From positions 121,044 to 185,043 of the forward strand of contig DAIQOI010000006.1 of assembly GCA_036787955.1 (NCBI GenBank): DNA of 64,000 nt. Reading direction: 5' to 3'. This stretch comes from UBA2336 sp036787955. Lineage in GTDB: Bacteria > Bacteroidota > Bacteroidia > Cytophagales > Cyclobacteriaceae. Under the pieces are notes generated by a model that had not been told where the DNA came from, did no database searches, and saw nothing but the letters and a program-made list of their open reading frames with translations. How positions within the stretch are numbered: the first letter of the stretch is position 1; each line of letters begins with the position of its first letter. The position numbers were made by a program, and so were the translations under genes. Of this stretch, positions 46,492 through 55,082 are shown piece after piece.

Positions 46492-48762
46492 TCAAACAGC
46501 TTTCTGCAGCCGGACAATTACCGATTTGGAAATAGGTGTATGACTTCCCCGCGCCACATGGTTATGCGGCACCACCGCATTGGCTTCCGGGAAATAAGCT
46601 GCCAGGTTTTGCCGGGGAATCTGGTAAGGTACTACTGTAAATCCCTTTGCCCTGCGCTCAACGCCATCATACCGGCTTACCAGATCTACTTTGTCGCCTT
46701 GTTGTAATCCGAATTTTTTCATGTCGTCCGGATTAACAAATACCACATAACGTCCGTTGCGAATACCCCGGTAACGGTCGTGCATACCATAAATGGTTGT
46801 ATTGTACTGGTCGTGGCTGCGGATGGTCATCAGCAAAAACTCATCGTCCCGAAGGGTGTACTCAGGCAGGGAGTTAATGGTAAAATGCGCCTTGCTGTCG
46901 GATGTGTTGAATTTTCCTTCCCTTGCACCGTTGGGCAGGTAAAAGCCGCCCGGCCTGCGCACGCGTTCGTTGTACCTTTCAAAACCCGGTATGGTCTGCT
47001 CAATCAGATTGCGGATGTTGTCATAATTGCTCACAAGTCCATCCCAGTCAATTGAGATGCCGTCACCCAGCGTAGCCTTGGCCAGTTCGGCCACAATTTT
47101 CGGCTCGCTGAGCAGATGTGGCGAGGCCGGGGTTTTGCCGCCCTGTGATCTGTGTACCACACCCGTAGAATTTTCTACAGTAACAAACTGTACACCTGAA
47201 GCCTGCACGTCCAGTTCGGTACGCCCCAGGCACGGAAGGATAACACCGGTTTTGCCTGTATGCAAATGACTGCGGTTGAGCTTGGTGCTTACGTGCACTG
47301 TAAGGTCGCAGCGTTCCAGGGCCCGGGCAGTGAACTCCGTATCGGGTGTAGCCGAGAGAAAATTTCCACCCATGGCAAAAAATACCTTTACTTTTCCCCC
47401 GGCCATGGCCCTGATGGTTTCGGCTGTATTGTAGCCGGGCTTACGGGGTGGTTCAAAACCAAAAACGCGCCTGAGGCTATCCAGAAATTCTGCTTTTGGG
47501 TTTTCCCAGATGCCCATGGTGCGGTCGCCCTGTACGTTGCTGTGCCCGCGCACCGGGCATGTGCCCGCACCGGGTTTGCCGATGCTGCCTTTCAGCAACA
47601 ACAGATTAACTATTTCACGGATGTTATCGACCGCATTTTTATGCTGGGTTAAACCCATAGCCCAGCATACAATGATTTTCTTTCTGCGTGCAATCCACTC
47701 GGCCGCCTCAAATATTTTTTCAGATGCAACGCCCGAGCGGCTAATGAGTTGCTGAAGATCGTAACGGCTTAAATCACGTATCAGATTTTCATATCCCGAA
47801 GTGTGGTTATGGATAAAATCCCGGTCGATGACTGTGCCCGGATTTTCTGCTTCCTTTTGCACTAAGATTTTCAGAATAGCCTTTACGAGCGCCACATCTT
47901 CATTCACCTTCACCGGCAGCCACAGATCGGTGATGGTGGTGGGTTTTCCGATAAGATCCAGCGGATGCTGCGGATGGCGGAAGGCAATAAGGCCTGCCTC
48001 TGCAATGGGATTGATGGTAATAATCTTTGCACCATTCTTCTTAGCCTGCTGCAGAGCCGACAGCATGCGCGGATGGTTACTGCCCGGATTCTGCCCCATG
48101 ATGATGATGAGCTCAGTGCAATAGAAATCATCCAGCTTAACAGAGCCTTTTCCAATACCAACCGTTTCGGACAATGCTACCCCACTCGACTCATGGCACA
48201 TGTTTGAACAATCGGGCAGGTTGTTGGTGCCGTACATGCGCACAAATAGCTGATACAGAAAAGCGGCTTCGTTGCTTGTTCTTCCAGAGGTATAAAATAC
48301 CGCTTCATCGGGCGAAGGAAGGTCGCGCAACTTTTTACCGATCAACGCGAAAGCCTCATCCCATTCAATGGGTTGATAATGTGTTGACCCTTCATGTAAA
48401 ATAAAGGGCCGGGTTATGCGGCCGCTTTTACCGATTTCATAATCCGTCCATGCCCGCATTTCGTGCACGGAATGAGCTGCAAAGAATGCTTCGTCACAGC
48501 GGGCTAAGGTTGCCTCTTCGGCCACCGCCTTGGCGCCATTCTCGCAGAACTCAACCACCGAACGCCCCTCATCCGGATCGGGCCAGGCACAACCCGGACA
48601 ATCATATCCATCAAACTGATTAACCTGCAGCAGAGTGCGTGTGCCCTCCACCACACCTGCCTCTGAAAAAATGTGTCTCGCAGCCGACACGATTGCTGCT
48701 ATGCCACCAGCCTCCCTTTTCGGACCAGAAATTTTTAGTAATGATTTTTTCTTCTTTCCCAC
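46492..48762 (-). CDS. FdhF/YdeP-family molybdopterin oxidoreductase
   Basis: A 756-residue cytoplasmic protein. DCPGCAWPDPDE near the N-terminus is the YdeP-type signature replacing the usual ferredoxin cysteine motif. IIIMGQNPGSNHPRMLSAL and GKPGAGTCPVRGHSNVQGDRT are molybdopterin-guanine-dinucleotide contacts. The C-terminal domain ends HNHVARGSHTPISKSVIVRL. Related proteins are called formate dehydrogenase-like, but the physiological reaction of the YdeP group is not firmly known. It is divergent from the serine hydrolase across 44 bp. Confidence 0.88.
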   Translation of the reverse strand: MGKKKKSLLKISGPKREAGGIAAIVSAARHIFSEAGVVEGTRTLLQVNQFDGYDCPGCAWPDPDEGRSVVEFCENGAKAVAEEATLARCDEAFFAAHSVHEMRAWTDYEIGKSGRITRPFILHEGSTHYQPIEWDEAFALIGKKLRDLPSPDEAVFYTSGRTSNEAAFLYQLFVRMYGTNNLPDCSNMCHESSGVALSETVGIGKGSVKLDDFYCTELIIIMGQNPGSNHPRMLSALQQAKKNGAKIITINPIAEAGLIAFRHPQHPLDLIGKPTTITDLWLPVKVNEDVALVKAILKILVQKEAENPGTVIDRDFIHNHTSGYENLIRDLSRYDLQQLISRSGVASEKIFEAAEWIARRKKIIVCWAMGLTQHKNAVDNIREIVNLLLLKGSIGKPGAGTCPVRGHSNVQGDRTMGIWENPKAEFLDSLRRVFGFEPPRKPGYNTAETIRAMAGGKVKVFFAMGGNFLSATPDTEFTARALERCDLTVHVSTKLNRSHLHTGKTGVILPCLGRTELDVQASGVQFVTVENSTGVVHRSQGGKTPASPHLLSEPKIVAELAKATLGDGISIDWDGLVSNYDNIRNLIEQTIPGFERYNERVRRPGGFYLPNGAREGKFNTSDSKAHFTINSLPEYTLRDDEFLLMTIRSHDQYNTTIYGMHDRYRGIRNGRYVVFVNPDDMKKFGLQQGDKVDLVSRYDGVERRAKGFTVVPYQIPRQNLAAYFPEANAVVPHNHVARGSHTPISKSVIVRLQKAV

Positions 48763-48806
48763 CGCTTTACCCTATCTTTTTCGAAAATTACCAAAATTTT
48801 AAACTG

Positions 48807-50195
48807 ATGTCATTGCGAAAATTCATCCGGTGGTTTTTGCTGCTGCTTGCAGCTGGCCTCTTTGGTTATGGACTGCACTATGCCTGGCAGGCCTTTCCGA
48901 TTATTTCGGCTTACGGTGCCAAGACTTTATGCTCATGCACCATGCTGGCCGGGCGAAGCGAGGCCGATGTAATTGCCAATGAACTGGGAAGCGGCCTGCT
49001 GAAACTGGGCAGCTACCGTGCCGATTTTTCCGATTCTTCGGCTTATGGTTCAGTGTTTGGCCTGGCAAAACGCAAAGCCATTTACCGAAAGGGACTGGGA
49101 TGCACCCTGGTCAATGAAATCACTGAAAAAGAGCTGCGCGCCCAACAGCTACACGTTGCCGCAAAAGCCCCCGTTCAAACAGACACTATCCTCTGGCCTG
49201 CCGGTAACAGGCTGTCTGAACTTGACCTGAGTATGTATAACCTGGAATTACTGAACGCGGTTGCCGACTCACTTTTCTATGAGCCGGGTAAAGAAAAAAT
49301 CAGAAGGACGCGGGCCTTTCTGATTGTGCACAATGGCAATATAATCCTTGAACGATACGCAAAGGGATTTGATAAAAACAGTCGCCTGATGGGCTGGTCC
49401 ATGACCAAAAGCCTTACCAACGGACTTATCGGCATTTTGGTGAGAGAGGGAAAATTAAGCCTGACGCAGTCGGCCTTGCTAGACTCCTGGAAAAACGATG
49501 ATCGCGCCTCCATAACACTCGATAACCTGATGCAAGCCAGCAGTGGATTATATTGGGAAGAGGTGTATTCCGGCCCAAGCACCACTACCAACATGTTGTT
49601 CAAAAAGAGGGATGCCGGAATATATGCTGCCGGTTTTCCATTGCAGCATACACCAGGTGAGGTATTCTATTATTCCAGCGGAACAACCAACATACTTTCG
49701 CATATTGCCCGCCAGGTAATTGGTGCTGAAAACTATCCGGCATTTGCTTACACCAACCTGTTTCATAAAATAGGCATGTACTCGCTGGTCATTGAACCAG
49801 ACCCGGGCGGAACATTTGTCGGTTCATCGTTTTCATGGGCCACGGCACGCGACTGGGCGCGCTTTGGTTTGCTTTATCTGAATGACGGCTACTGGATGGG
49901 CGAACGCATTTTGCCGGAAGGCTGGGTAGAATACTCCGTTACTCCGGCTAAAGGCGCCAAACGCGGTGAATATGGAGCACAGTTCTGGCTCAATGCCGGT
50001 GAGCGGGGCAATCCGAAGAACCGGGAATTTCCGGATGTACCGGAAGATATGTTTTACCTATCGGGCTATGAAGATCAGTATGTGTTCATCATACCATCAG
50101 AGAACCTCATTGTGGTACGGCTCGGGTTAACAACCGGGTATTTTCCGGATTACAACCTGCTGCTCAAGCGCATCATGGAAGCGTTACCCCAATAA
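48807..50195 (+). CDS. Class C beta-lactamase-like serine hydrolase
   Basis: A 462-residue protein from the ATG at 48807; the longer frame to 48639 overlaps the divergent gene and carries no signal. An N-terminal membrane helix (FIRWFLLLLAAGLFGYGLHY) is followed by a beta-lactamase/transpeptidase-like domain with the nucleophile motif SMTK (in MGWSMTKSLTNG) and a YSSG second motif. The KTG-like third box is not obvious. Likely an exported esterase or peptidase; antibiotic resistance is not implied. TATCTTTT at 48773-48780 is a possible -7 box. Confidence 0.85.
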   Translation: MSLRKFIRWFLLLLAAGLFGYGLHYAWQAFPIISAYGAKTLCSCTMLAGRSEADVIANELGSGLLKLGSYRADFSDSSAYGSVFGLAKRKAIYRKGLGCTLVNEITEKELRAQQLHVAAKAPVQTDTILWPAGNRLSELDLSMYNLELLNAVADSLFYEPGKEKIRRTRAFLIVHNGNIILERYAKGFDKNSRLMGWSMTKSLTNGLIGILVREGKLSLTQSALLDSWKNDDRASITLDNLMQASSGLYWEEVYSGPSTTTNMLFKKRDAGIYAAGFPLQHTPGEVFYYSSGTTNILSHIARQVIGAENYPAFAYTNLFHKIGMYSLVIEPDPGGTFVGSSFSWATARDWARFGLLYLNDGYWMGERILPEGWVEYSVTPAKGAKRGEYGAQFWLNAGERGNPKNREFPDVPEDMFYLSGYEDQYVFIIPSENLIVVRLGLTTGYFPDYNLLLKRIMEALPQ

Positions 50196-50205
50196 CTTTC
50201 TGCCA

Positions 50206-50233
50206 TTCCGGTTGTTATCTGACAAAACCGGAA
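50206..50233. repeat. Inverted repeat abutting the SDR fragment start
   Basis: TTCCGGTT (50206-50213) and AACCGGAA (50226-50233) are perfect 8-bp arms around 12 bp. The second arm touches the ATG at 50234. It could be an operator or part of a terminator for the serine hydrolase, though no T-tract follows. Confidence 0.4.
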
Positions 50234-50425
50234 ATGAAAAACAAAAACATGGTACTGATAGGCGGCAGCTATGGGATTGGCGCTGCACTGGCAGAAATGC
50301 TGGAACAAAAAGGTGCAAATGTGCATGTACTTAGTCGCACCGTATCTAATCATGGCAAACATATTCCGTTTGATGCGAGCACTGACGTTGTGTACAATTC
50401 AAAAACCTGCCTTTCGACAAAGTGA
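50234..50425 (+). pseudogene. Truncated short-chain dehydrogenase, N-terminal fragment
   Basis: A 63-residue frame with the Rossmann dinucleotide motif GGSYGIGAALAEML and VHVLSRT, typical of SDR proteins that are usually ~240 residues. After about residue 50 the match stops and the frame ends. Sequence composition changes to AT-rich within the next ~100 bp, so the rest of the gene was probably lost when the defence island was acquired. Confidence 0.7.
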
Positions 50426-50587
50426 AATTGAAAATTATGACGATGTTCATGCCTTCGTTTAACTTCATCGGTGGAAGAGAGATAATGAAATTGCTACGCG
50501 AATTCCACATAACGAAAGTAAAACAAGATTTATTCTTATTTTTACTGGCGGGATCTTTTTATGAACTGAAAAACAAAAAGATTTATA

Positions 50588-50695
50588 ATGAAAGAAATTA
50601 ATGGGACCAAAGAACAAAATTTTAATAAAGCTTTGCGGAATGTATTTATAGGTAAAATTATAATCAAGCAAAAATTCAAGAATGATATTATATGA
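50588..50695 (+). CDS. Possible 35-residue leader ORF coupled to res
   Basis: A short basic reading frame (starts MKEINGTKEQ) whose TGA overlaps the res ATG as ATGA, an arrangement that can couple translation. No homology recognised. It may equally be chance in AT-rich DNA; no clear ribosome-binding site was seen. Confidence 0.25.
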   Translation: MKEINGTKEQNFNKALRNVFIGKIIIKQKFKNDII

Positions 50696-53388
50696 AGTTA
50701 ACTTTTGAACCAAATTTAAATTATCAATTAAAAGCAATTAGCTGTATTGTGGACCTCTTTGAGGGACAACCAAAAAATTCAGGTACATTAGATTTTACTT
50801 TTTATTCAAACGATATTCAGGAGTTATTTCCAGGGATAAATAGTATTGGTAATAGACATGCCCTTTCCGATAAACAAATATATACAAATCTTTGCGAAAT
50901 TCAGAAAAATGATGAAATACCCGTTATCTCTGAAGAAATCTTTAAGACTAATGGTCTGAATTTCACCGTAGAAATGGAAACCGGTACAGGGAAAACTTAT
51001 GTGTACCTGCGAACCATCTACGAACTTAATAAAAAGTATGGCTTTAAAAAATTTGTCATTGTTGTACCTTCTATTGCTATCCGTGAAGGCGTATTAAAGA
51101 ACCTTCAAATCACTTTTGAACATTTTCAAAACCTCTATGATAATGTGCCCGTCAATTATTATGTCTATGATAGCAGTAAAGTATCCTCTTTGCGTGCTTT
51201 TGCTTCCAACAATAATATTGAAATTCTTGTCATCAATATTGATTCCTTTGCCAAAGATGAAAACATTATCAATCGCCCCAACGACAAACTCAGCGGACTG
51301 GAACCCATCAAATTTATTCAGGTAACACAACCTATCGTTATCATAGATGAACCACAAAACATGGAAACCGAAAAAAGAAAAGCCGCCATTGCTAGTTTGA
51401 ATCCCCTTTGTACACTCCGCTATTCCGCCACACACAGAAATTTATACAACCTGGTGTATAGTTTAAATCCCGTAAAAGCTTATGATTTAGGGCTGGTCAA
51501 GCAAATTGAAGTGGACTCTGTAATTGAAGAAAATGCTTACAACGACGCTTACATTGCCGTAGAAGAAATTAAATCACAAAAAACAAAAATAACAGCCAAA
51601 CTGAGTATTCACTCTGTAGAAAGCAACACCATCAGAAAAAAAAGCATCACCGTTAAAGTAGGCACCGATCTTTTTATATTATCCGGCAATCACCAGCCCT
51701 ATAAAGAAGGTTTTATTGTAGAAGAAATTGATGTAACCAACCAGTCCATCAAGTTTTCCAATGGCACTCTCCTCTTTGCCGGCTCCGCTCAGGGCGGGCT
51801 CACCGAAGAAATCATGAAATTCCAGATTCAACGCACCATAGAAGAACATCTGAATAAAGAACTAAAACTCTACCCTCAGGGCATTAAAGTATTATCGCTT
51901 TTTTTCATTGATAAAGTAGCCAATTACAGATTTTACAACAACGACGGCTTGCCACAAAAAGGAAAAATTGCCCAATGGTTCGAAGAGGCCTATTTATCGC
52001 TCATCAACACCGAAAAATTTAAATCATTAAAACAATTATTTCATCCCAACGGAAACATTGATTTTGACCAGATCCACAACGGCTATTTTTCGCAGGATAA
52101 AAAAGGACGACTGAAAGACACCCGCGGCGAAAGCGAAGACGACCTGAACACCTACGATTTAATTATGAAAGACAAAGAAAAACTGCTGGATATAGAAAAC
52201 CCTTTACGCTTTATTTTTTCTCATACTGCTTTACGCGAAGGTTGGGACAATCCTAATGTATTTCAAATATGCACACTCAACGAAACCAAATCAGAACTAA
52301 AAAAACGTCAGGAGATTGGTCGCGGACTAAGATTGGCCGTCAACCATGAAGGAATACGAATCTACGACCGCAATATCAATCGCCTTACGGTTATTGCCAA
52401 TGAATCGTACGAATCTTTTGTCAGACAATTACAAACTGAAATGGAAGAAGAATGTGGCGTAAGCTTTGAAAACAGAATTAAAAACAAACGCGAACGCGTA
52501 ACCATCCGTTACCGCAAGGGCTTTGAAGCAGACCCAAGATTCCTTGAAATATGGGAAAAAATTAGACATAAAACCCGCTATGCCGTGGAATATGCAACGG
52601 ATAAACTTATCCATAAGGCCTCAAAAGACATTTCCCATCTGCCGCCCGCACCAGCCCCTTCTTTGCGTGCAACCAAAGTAAAGTTCGAACTTACCAACCA
52701 AGGCATTGATACATCGCTGGTAAGTGAAAAAAGAGAATTTTATGGAAATAAAAACTTATGGAAAATCCACGATATCCTTGAATACATTCAGCAAAAAACA
52801 GAACTCACACGAAATACCATTCATCAAATTCTACAACAGGCCAATCGCTGGAACGACTTTTATATCAACCCTCAATACTTCTCTGACCAGTGCATAGCCG
52901 TAATCAATAAAACACTGAACGAGCTGCTGATAGACGGCATCAAATACGAAAGAATAGGTAATGAATTCTATGAAATGCGGCTTTTTCAGTTGCAGGAACT
53001 GGAAACCTATCTGGATAATTTCACCTTCAAAGTCAGCAATAAAGATAAAACCATTTACGAAGAATACATTCCACTGGATTCAAATGTAGAAAGCCAGTTT
53101 GCAAAGGACTGCGAAAGCAGCGAAAATGTGGAATTTTACTTTAAACTTCCTAACTGGTTCAAAATACCCACACCTGTTGGTTATTACAACCCCGACTGGG
53201 CTGTAGTTCTGAAAAACGAAAAGAAAATTTACTTCGTTGCCGAAACCAAAGATACTGGCACAGACAAGGTGGATATCTCAAAACTTCATCCCGATGAACA
53301 GGCAAAAATCAAATGCGGGCAAAAACACTATGAAGTGTTTGACGAGGTGGAATATAAGGTAGTAAAAAGCGTGAGGGATTTGATATGA
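50692..53388 (+). CDS. res: Type III restriction endonuclease, Res subunit
   Basis: An 898-residue superfamily 2 helicase-nuclease. Walker A is ETGTGKT (96-102), motif II is DEPQ (219-222), and SATHR follows as motif III. Motif VI is QEIGRGLRLAV. The C-terminal nuclease has PD (834-835) and ETK (851-853), an intact PD-(D/E)XK core. Res acts with Mod: it moves along DNA using ATP and cuts near two head-to-head unmethylated sites. The stop overlaps darT by 4 bp, so it heads an operon. The gene is AT-richer than the chromosome to its left. Confidence 0.94.
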   Translation: MKLTFEPNLNYQLKAISCIVDLFEGQPKNSGTLDFTFYSNDIQELFPGINSIGNRHALSDKQIYTNLCEIQKNDEIPVISEEIFKTNGLNFTVEMETGTGKTYVYLRTIYELNKKYGFKKFVIVVPSIAIREGVLKNLQITFEHFQNLYDNVPVNYYVYDSSKVSSLRAFASNNNIEILVINIDSFAKDENIINRPNDKLSGLEPIKFIQVTQPIVIIDEPQNMETEKRKAAIASLNPLCTLRYSATHRNLYNLVYSLNPVKAYDLGLVKQIEVDSVIEENAYNDAYIAVEEIKSQKTKITAKLSIHSVESNTIRKKSITVKVGTDLFILSGNHQPYKEGFIVEEIDVTNQSIKFSNGTLLFAGSAQGGLTEEIMKFQIQRTIEEHLNKELKLYPQGIKVLSLFFIDKVANYRFYNNDGLPQKGKIAQWFEEAYLSLINTEKFKSLKQLFHPNGNIDFDQIHNGYFSQDKKGRLKDTRGESEDDLNTYDLIMKDKEKLLDIENPLRFIFSHTALREGWDNPNVFQICTLNETKSELKKRQEIGRGLRLAVNHEGIRIYDRNINRLTVIANESYESFVRQLQTEMEEECGVSFENRIKNKRERVTIRYRKGFEADPRFLEIWEKIRHKTRYAVEYATDKLIHKASKDISHLPPAPAPSLRATKVKFELTNQGIDTSLVSEKREFYGNKNLWKIHDILEYIQQKTELTRNTIHQILQQANRWNDFYINPQYFSDQCIAVINKTLNELLIDGIKYERIGNEFYEMRLFQLQELETYLDNFTFKVSNKDKTIYEEYIPLDSNVESQFAKDCESSENVEFYFKLPNWFKIPTPVGYYNPDWAVVLKNEKKIYFVAETKDTGTDKVDISKLHPDEQAKIKCGQKHYEVFDEVEYKVVKSVRDLI

Positions 53389-54035
53389 AGGGATTATTGA
53401 AAAGTATAGAATTATTCAGAATGACGCATATTGATAATATTCCACATATTTTAACACATGGGATAACACACAAAAGCTCAAAAAATGCCAATCCCGATTA
53501 TATCACAATTGGCGACAAATCTTTAATATCAACCCGTGAACAAAAACAGGCAAATGTTACCAATGGAGAAGATAAAATTATAAAAACAATTACATTGGGA
53601 GATTTTATTCCATTTTATTTCGGGACAAAAATGCCCATGCTTTATGTTATCCAGAATGGAGGCAATTTTACCACAAAAACTTCATCTTCAGATATTGTTT
53701 ATATGGTATGTTCATTGTCAAAAATTATTGAATTAGAAAATATTGAATACTACTTTTGTGATGGTCATGCTACTGATTATTTAACAACTTTTTATGATAG
53801 TAATTTAATTTATCAAATAGAAAAAATTCTTGATTGGCCATCCATCAACACTCAATACTGGGGTGGAGAAGAAAATTTAGAGGTAAAAAGAAAAAAACAG
53901 GCTGAATTTTTAGTAAAAGGAGATCTGCCTGTTGAAGTAATTGAATATTTTATTTGCTATGATGATATGGCAGAAAAAAAACTGAAAAATTTTGGAGTTA
54001 AGTCGATTAAAAAAAATAAAAATGCATATTATTAA
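53385..54035 (+). CDS. darT: DarT-like DNA ADP-ribosyltransferase toxin (DUF4433)
   Basis: A 216-residue protein matching the DarT fold. The opening ELFRMTHIDNIPHILTHGITHK is diagnostic. R51 lies in LISTREQKQ and the catalytic glutamate E174 lies in KKQAEFLVKGDLPVEVI; FYFGTKMPMLYVIQNG forms the NAD-binding core. DarT attaches ADP-ribose to thymidine in single-stranded DNA, which blocks replication and, in phage defence, stops viral DNA synthesis. Both key residues are present, so it should be active. It is translationally coupled to res (ATGA) and followed by its antitoxin. Confidence 0.9.
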   Translation: MKGLLKSIELFRMTHIDNIPHILTHGITHKSSKNANPDYITIGDKSLISTREQKQANVTNGEDKIIKTITLGDFIPFYFGTKMPMLYVIQNGGNFTTKTSSSDIVYMVCSLSKIIELENIEYYFCDGHATDYLTTFYDSNLIYQIEKILDWPSINTQYWGGEENLEVKRKKQAEFLVKGDLPVEVIEYFICYDDMAEKKLKNFGVKSIKKNKNAYY

Positions 54036-54040
54036 GGAGG
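54034..54040 (+). promoter_or_regulatory. Strong Shine-Dalgarno of darG
   Basis: AAGGAGG overlaps the darT stop and lies six bases before the ATG at 54047. It favours that ATG over an in-frame TTG at 54041 and should give the antitoxin strong translation relative to the toxin. Confidence 0.7.
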
Positions 54041-54046
54041 TTGACT

Positions 54047-55069
54047 ATGATAAAATTCTTAACAGGTAATATTCTTGAAAGCGAGGCACAGGCTCTGGTG
54101 AATACCGTTAACACTGTTGGCATTATGGGAAAAGGTATTGCTATGCAATTCAAAAAAGCCTTCCCGGAGAATTTTAAGGCCTACATAAAAGCCTGTAAAA
54201 ATAAGGAAATTGATATAGGAAAATTATTTGTATTTAAAGAAAATAACCTTTCAGGTGAAAAAATCATTATCAACTTCCCCACCAAAAAAGATTGGCGAAA
54301 ACCTTCTGAGTATGAATATATCGAAAAAGGGCTGGATGACCTGATTCGCGTTATCAAAGAATATCATATCAAAAGTATTGCTATCCCTCCTTTAGGCGCT
54401 GGAAGTGGTGGGCTTTTGTGGGAAAAGGTAAAAACCATTATTCAGAACAAATTAAGCAATTTAGATATAGATATTTTCGTTTATGAACCCTCAAAAGAAA
54501 TACAGGAAAAACTAAAAAAAGAAATAGTAAAACTTACAGACGGAAGGGCTTTATTACTTTATGTGTTATACGAACTTGTCAGGCAAGGTGAATATGTATC
54601 TGAATTTTCTGCTGAAAAAGTTTGCTACTTCTTACAAAAATTTGGTGCAGAGGAATATTTCAAATTAAAATACCAGCCAAAATTTTACGGCCCTTATTCC
54701 GGAAAGGTTAGATATGTGCTTAACTATTTAAACGGCAGCTATATCCTTGGGTATAGCGATTTAACAAAAAAACCTTTTGAACCCCTTCTGCTTGTAGCCG
54801 ATGGATTTGATGAAGTAAATAGATACATTCAATCCAATAAAAAATTGCAGAATATTGCTCAAAAAACCATACAATTCCTTGATGGTTTTTTTTCCGATTT
54901 TGGGCTTGAACTCTTGTCTACTGTTGACTGGATAATGAAAGAAAAACAAACAGATAATTTTGATATGATCAGGGAAGAAATCAAAAGATGGAGCCCCGAA
55001 AAACGAAGTAAATTTTCTAATGATAAATATATACATATAGCCATTGAGCATATTAAAAATTTTTCATAA
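54047..55069 (+). CDS. darG: DarG-like macrodomain antitoxin
   Basis: A 340-residue protein. Residues 1-155 are a macrodomain: VNTVNTVGIMGKGIAMQFKK and IPPLGAGSGGLLWEKV bind ADP-ribose, and lysines at 80-81 (NFPTKKDWR) match the catalytic lysine region of DarG. The C-terminal part (~165-340) is the DarT-binding domain of the family. DarG removes ADP-ribose from DNA and also blocks DarT directly. The macrodomain makes this the thymidine type rather than the NADAR type. The gene is 13 bp before mod. Confidence 0.9.
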   Translation: MIKFLTGNILESEAQALVNTVNTVGIMGKGIAMQFKKAFPENFKAYIKACKNKEIDIGKLFVFKENNLSGEKIIINFPTKKDWRKPSEYEYIEKGLDDLIRVIKEYHIKSIAIPPLGAGSGGLLWEKVKTIIQNKLSNLDIDIFVYEPSKEIQEKLKKEIVKLTDGRALLLYVLYELVRQGEYVSEFSAEKVCYFLQKFGAEEYFKLKYQPKFYGPYSGKVRYVLNYLNGSYILGYSDLTKKPFEPLLLVADGFDEVNRYIQSNKKLQNIAQKTIQFLDGFFSDFGLELLSTVDWIMKEKQTDNFDMIREEIKRWSPEKRSKFSNDKYIHIAIEHIKNFS

Positions 55070-55082
55070 AACAAATAACCCT

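Noticed and set aside
48807..50195. Antibiotic-resistance beta-lactamase
   Set aside because: The class C-like fold with SMTK and YSSG but no clear KTG box fits general serine hydrolases.
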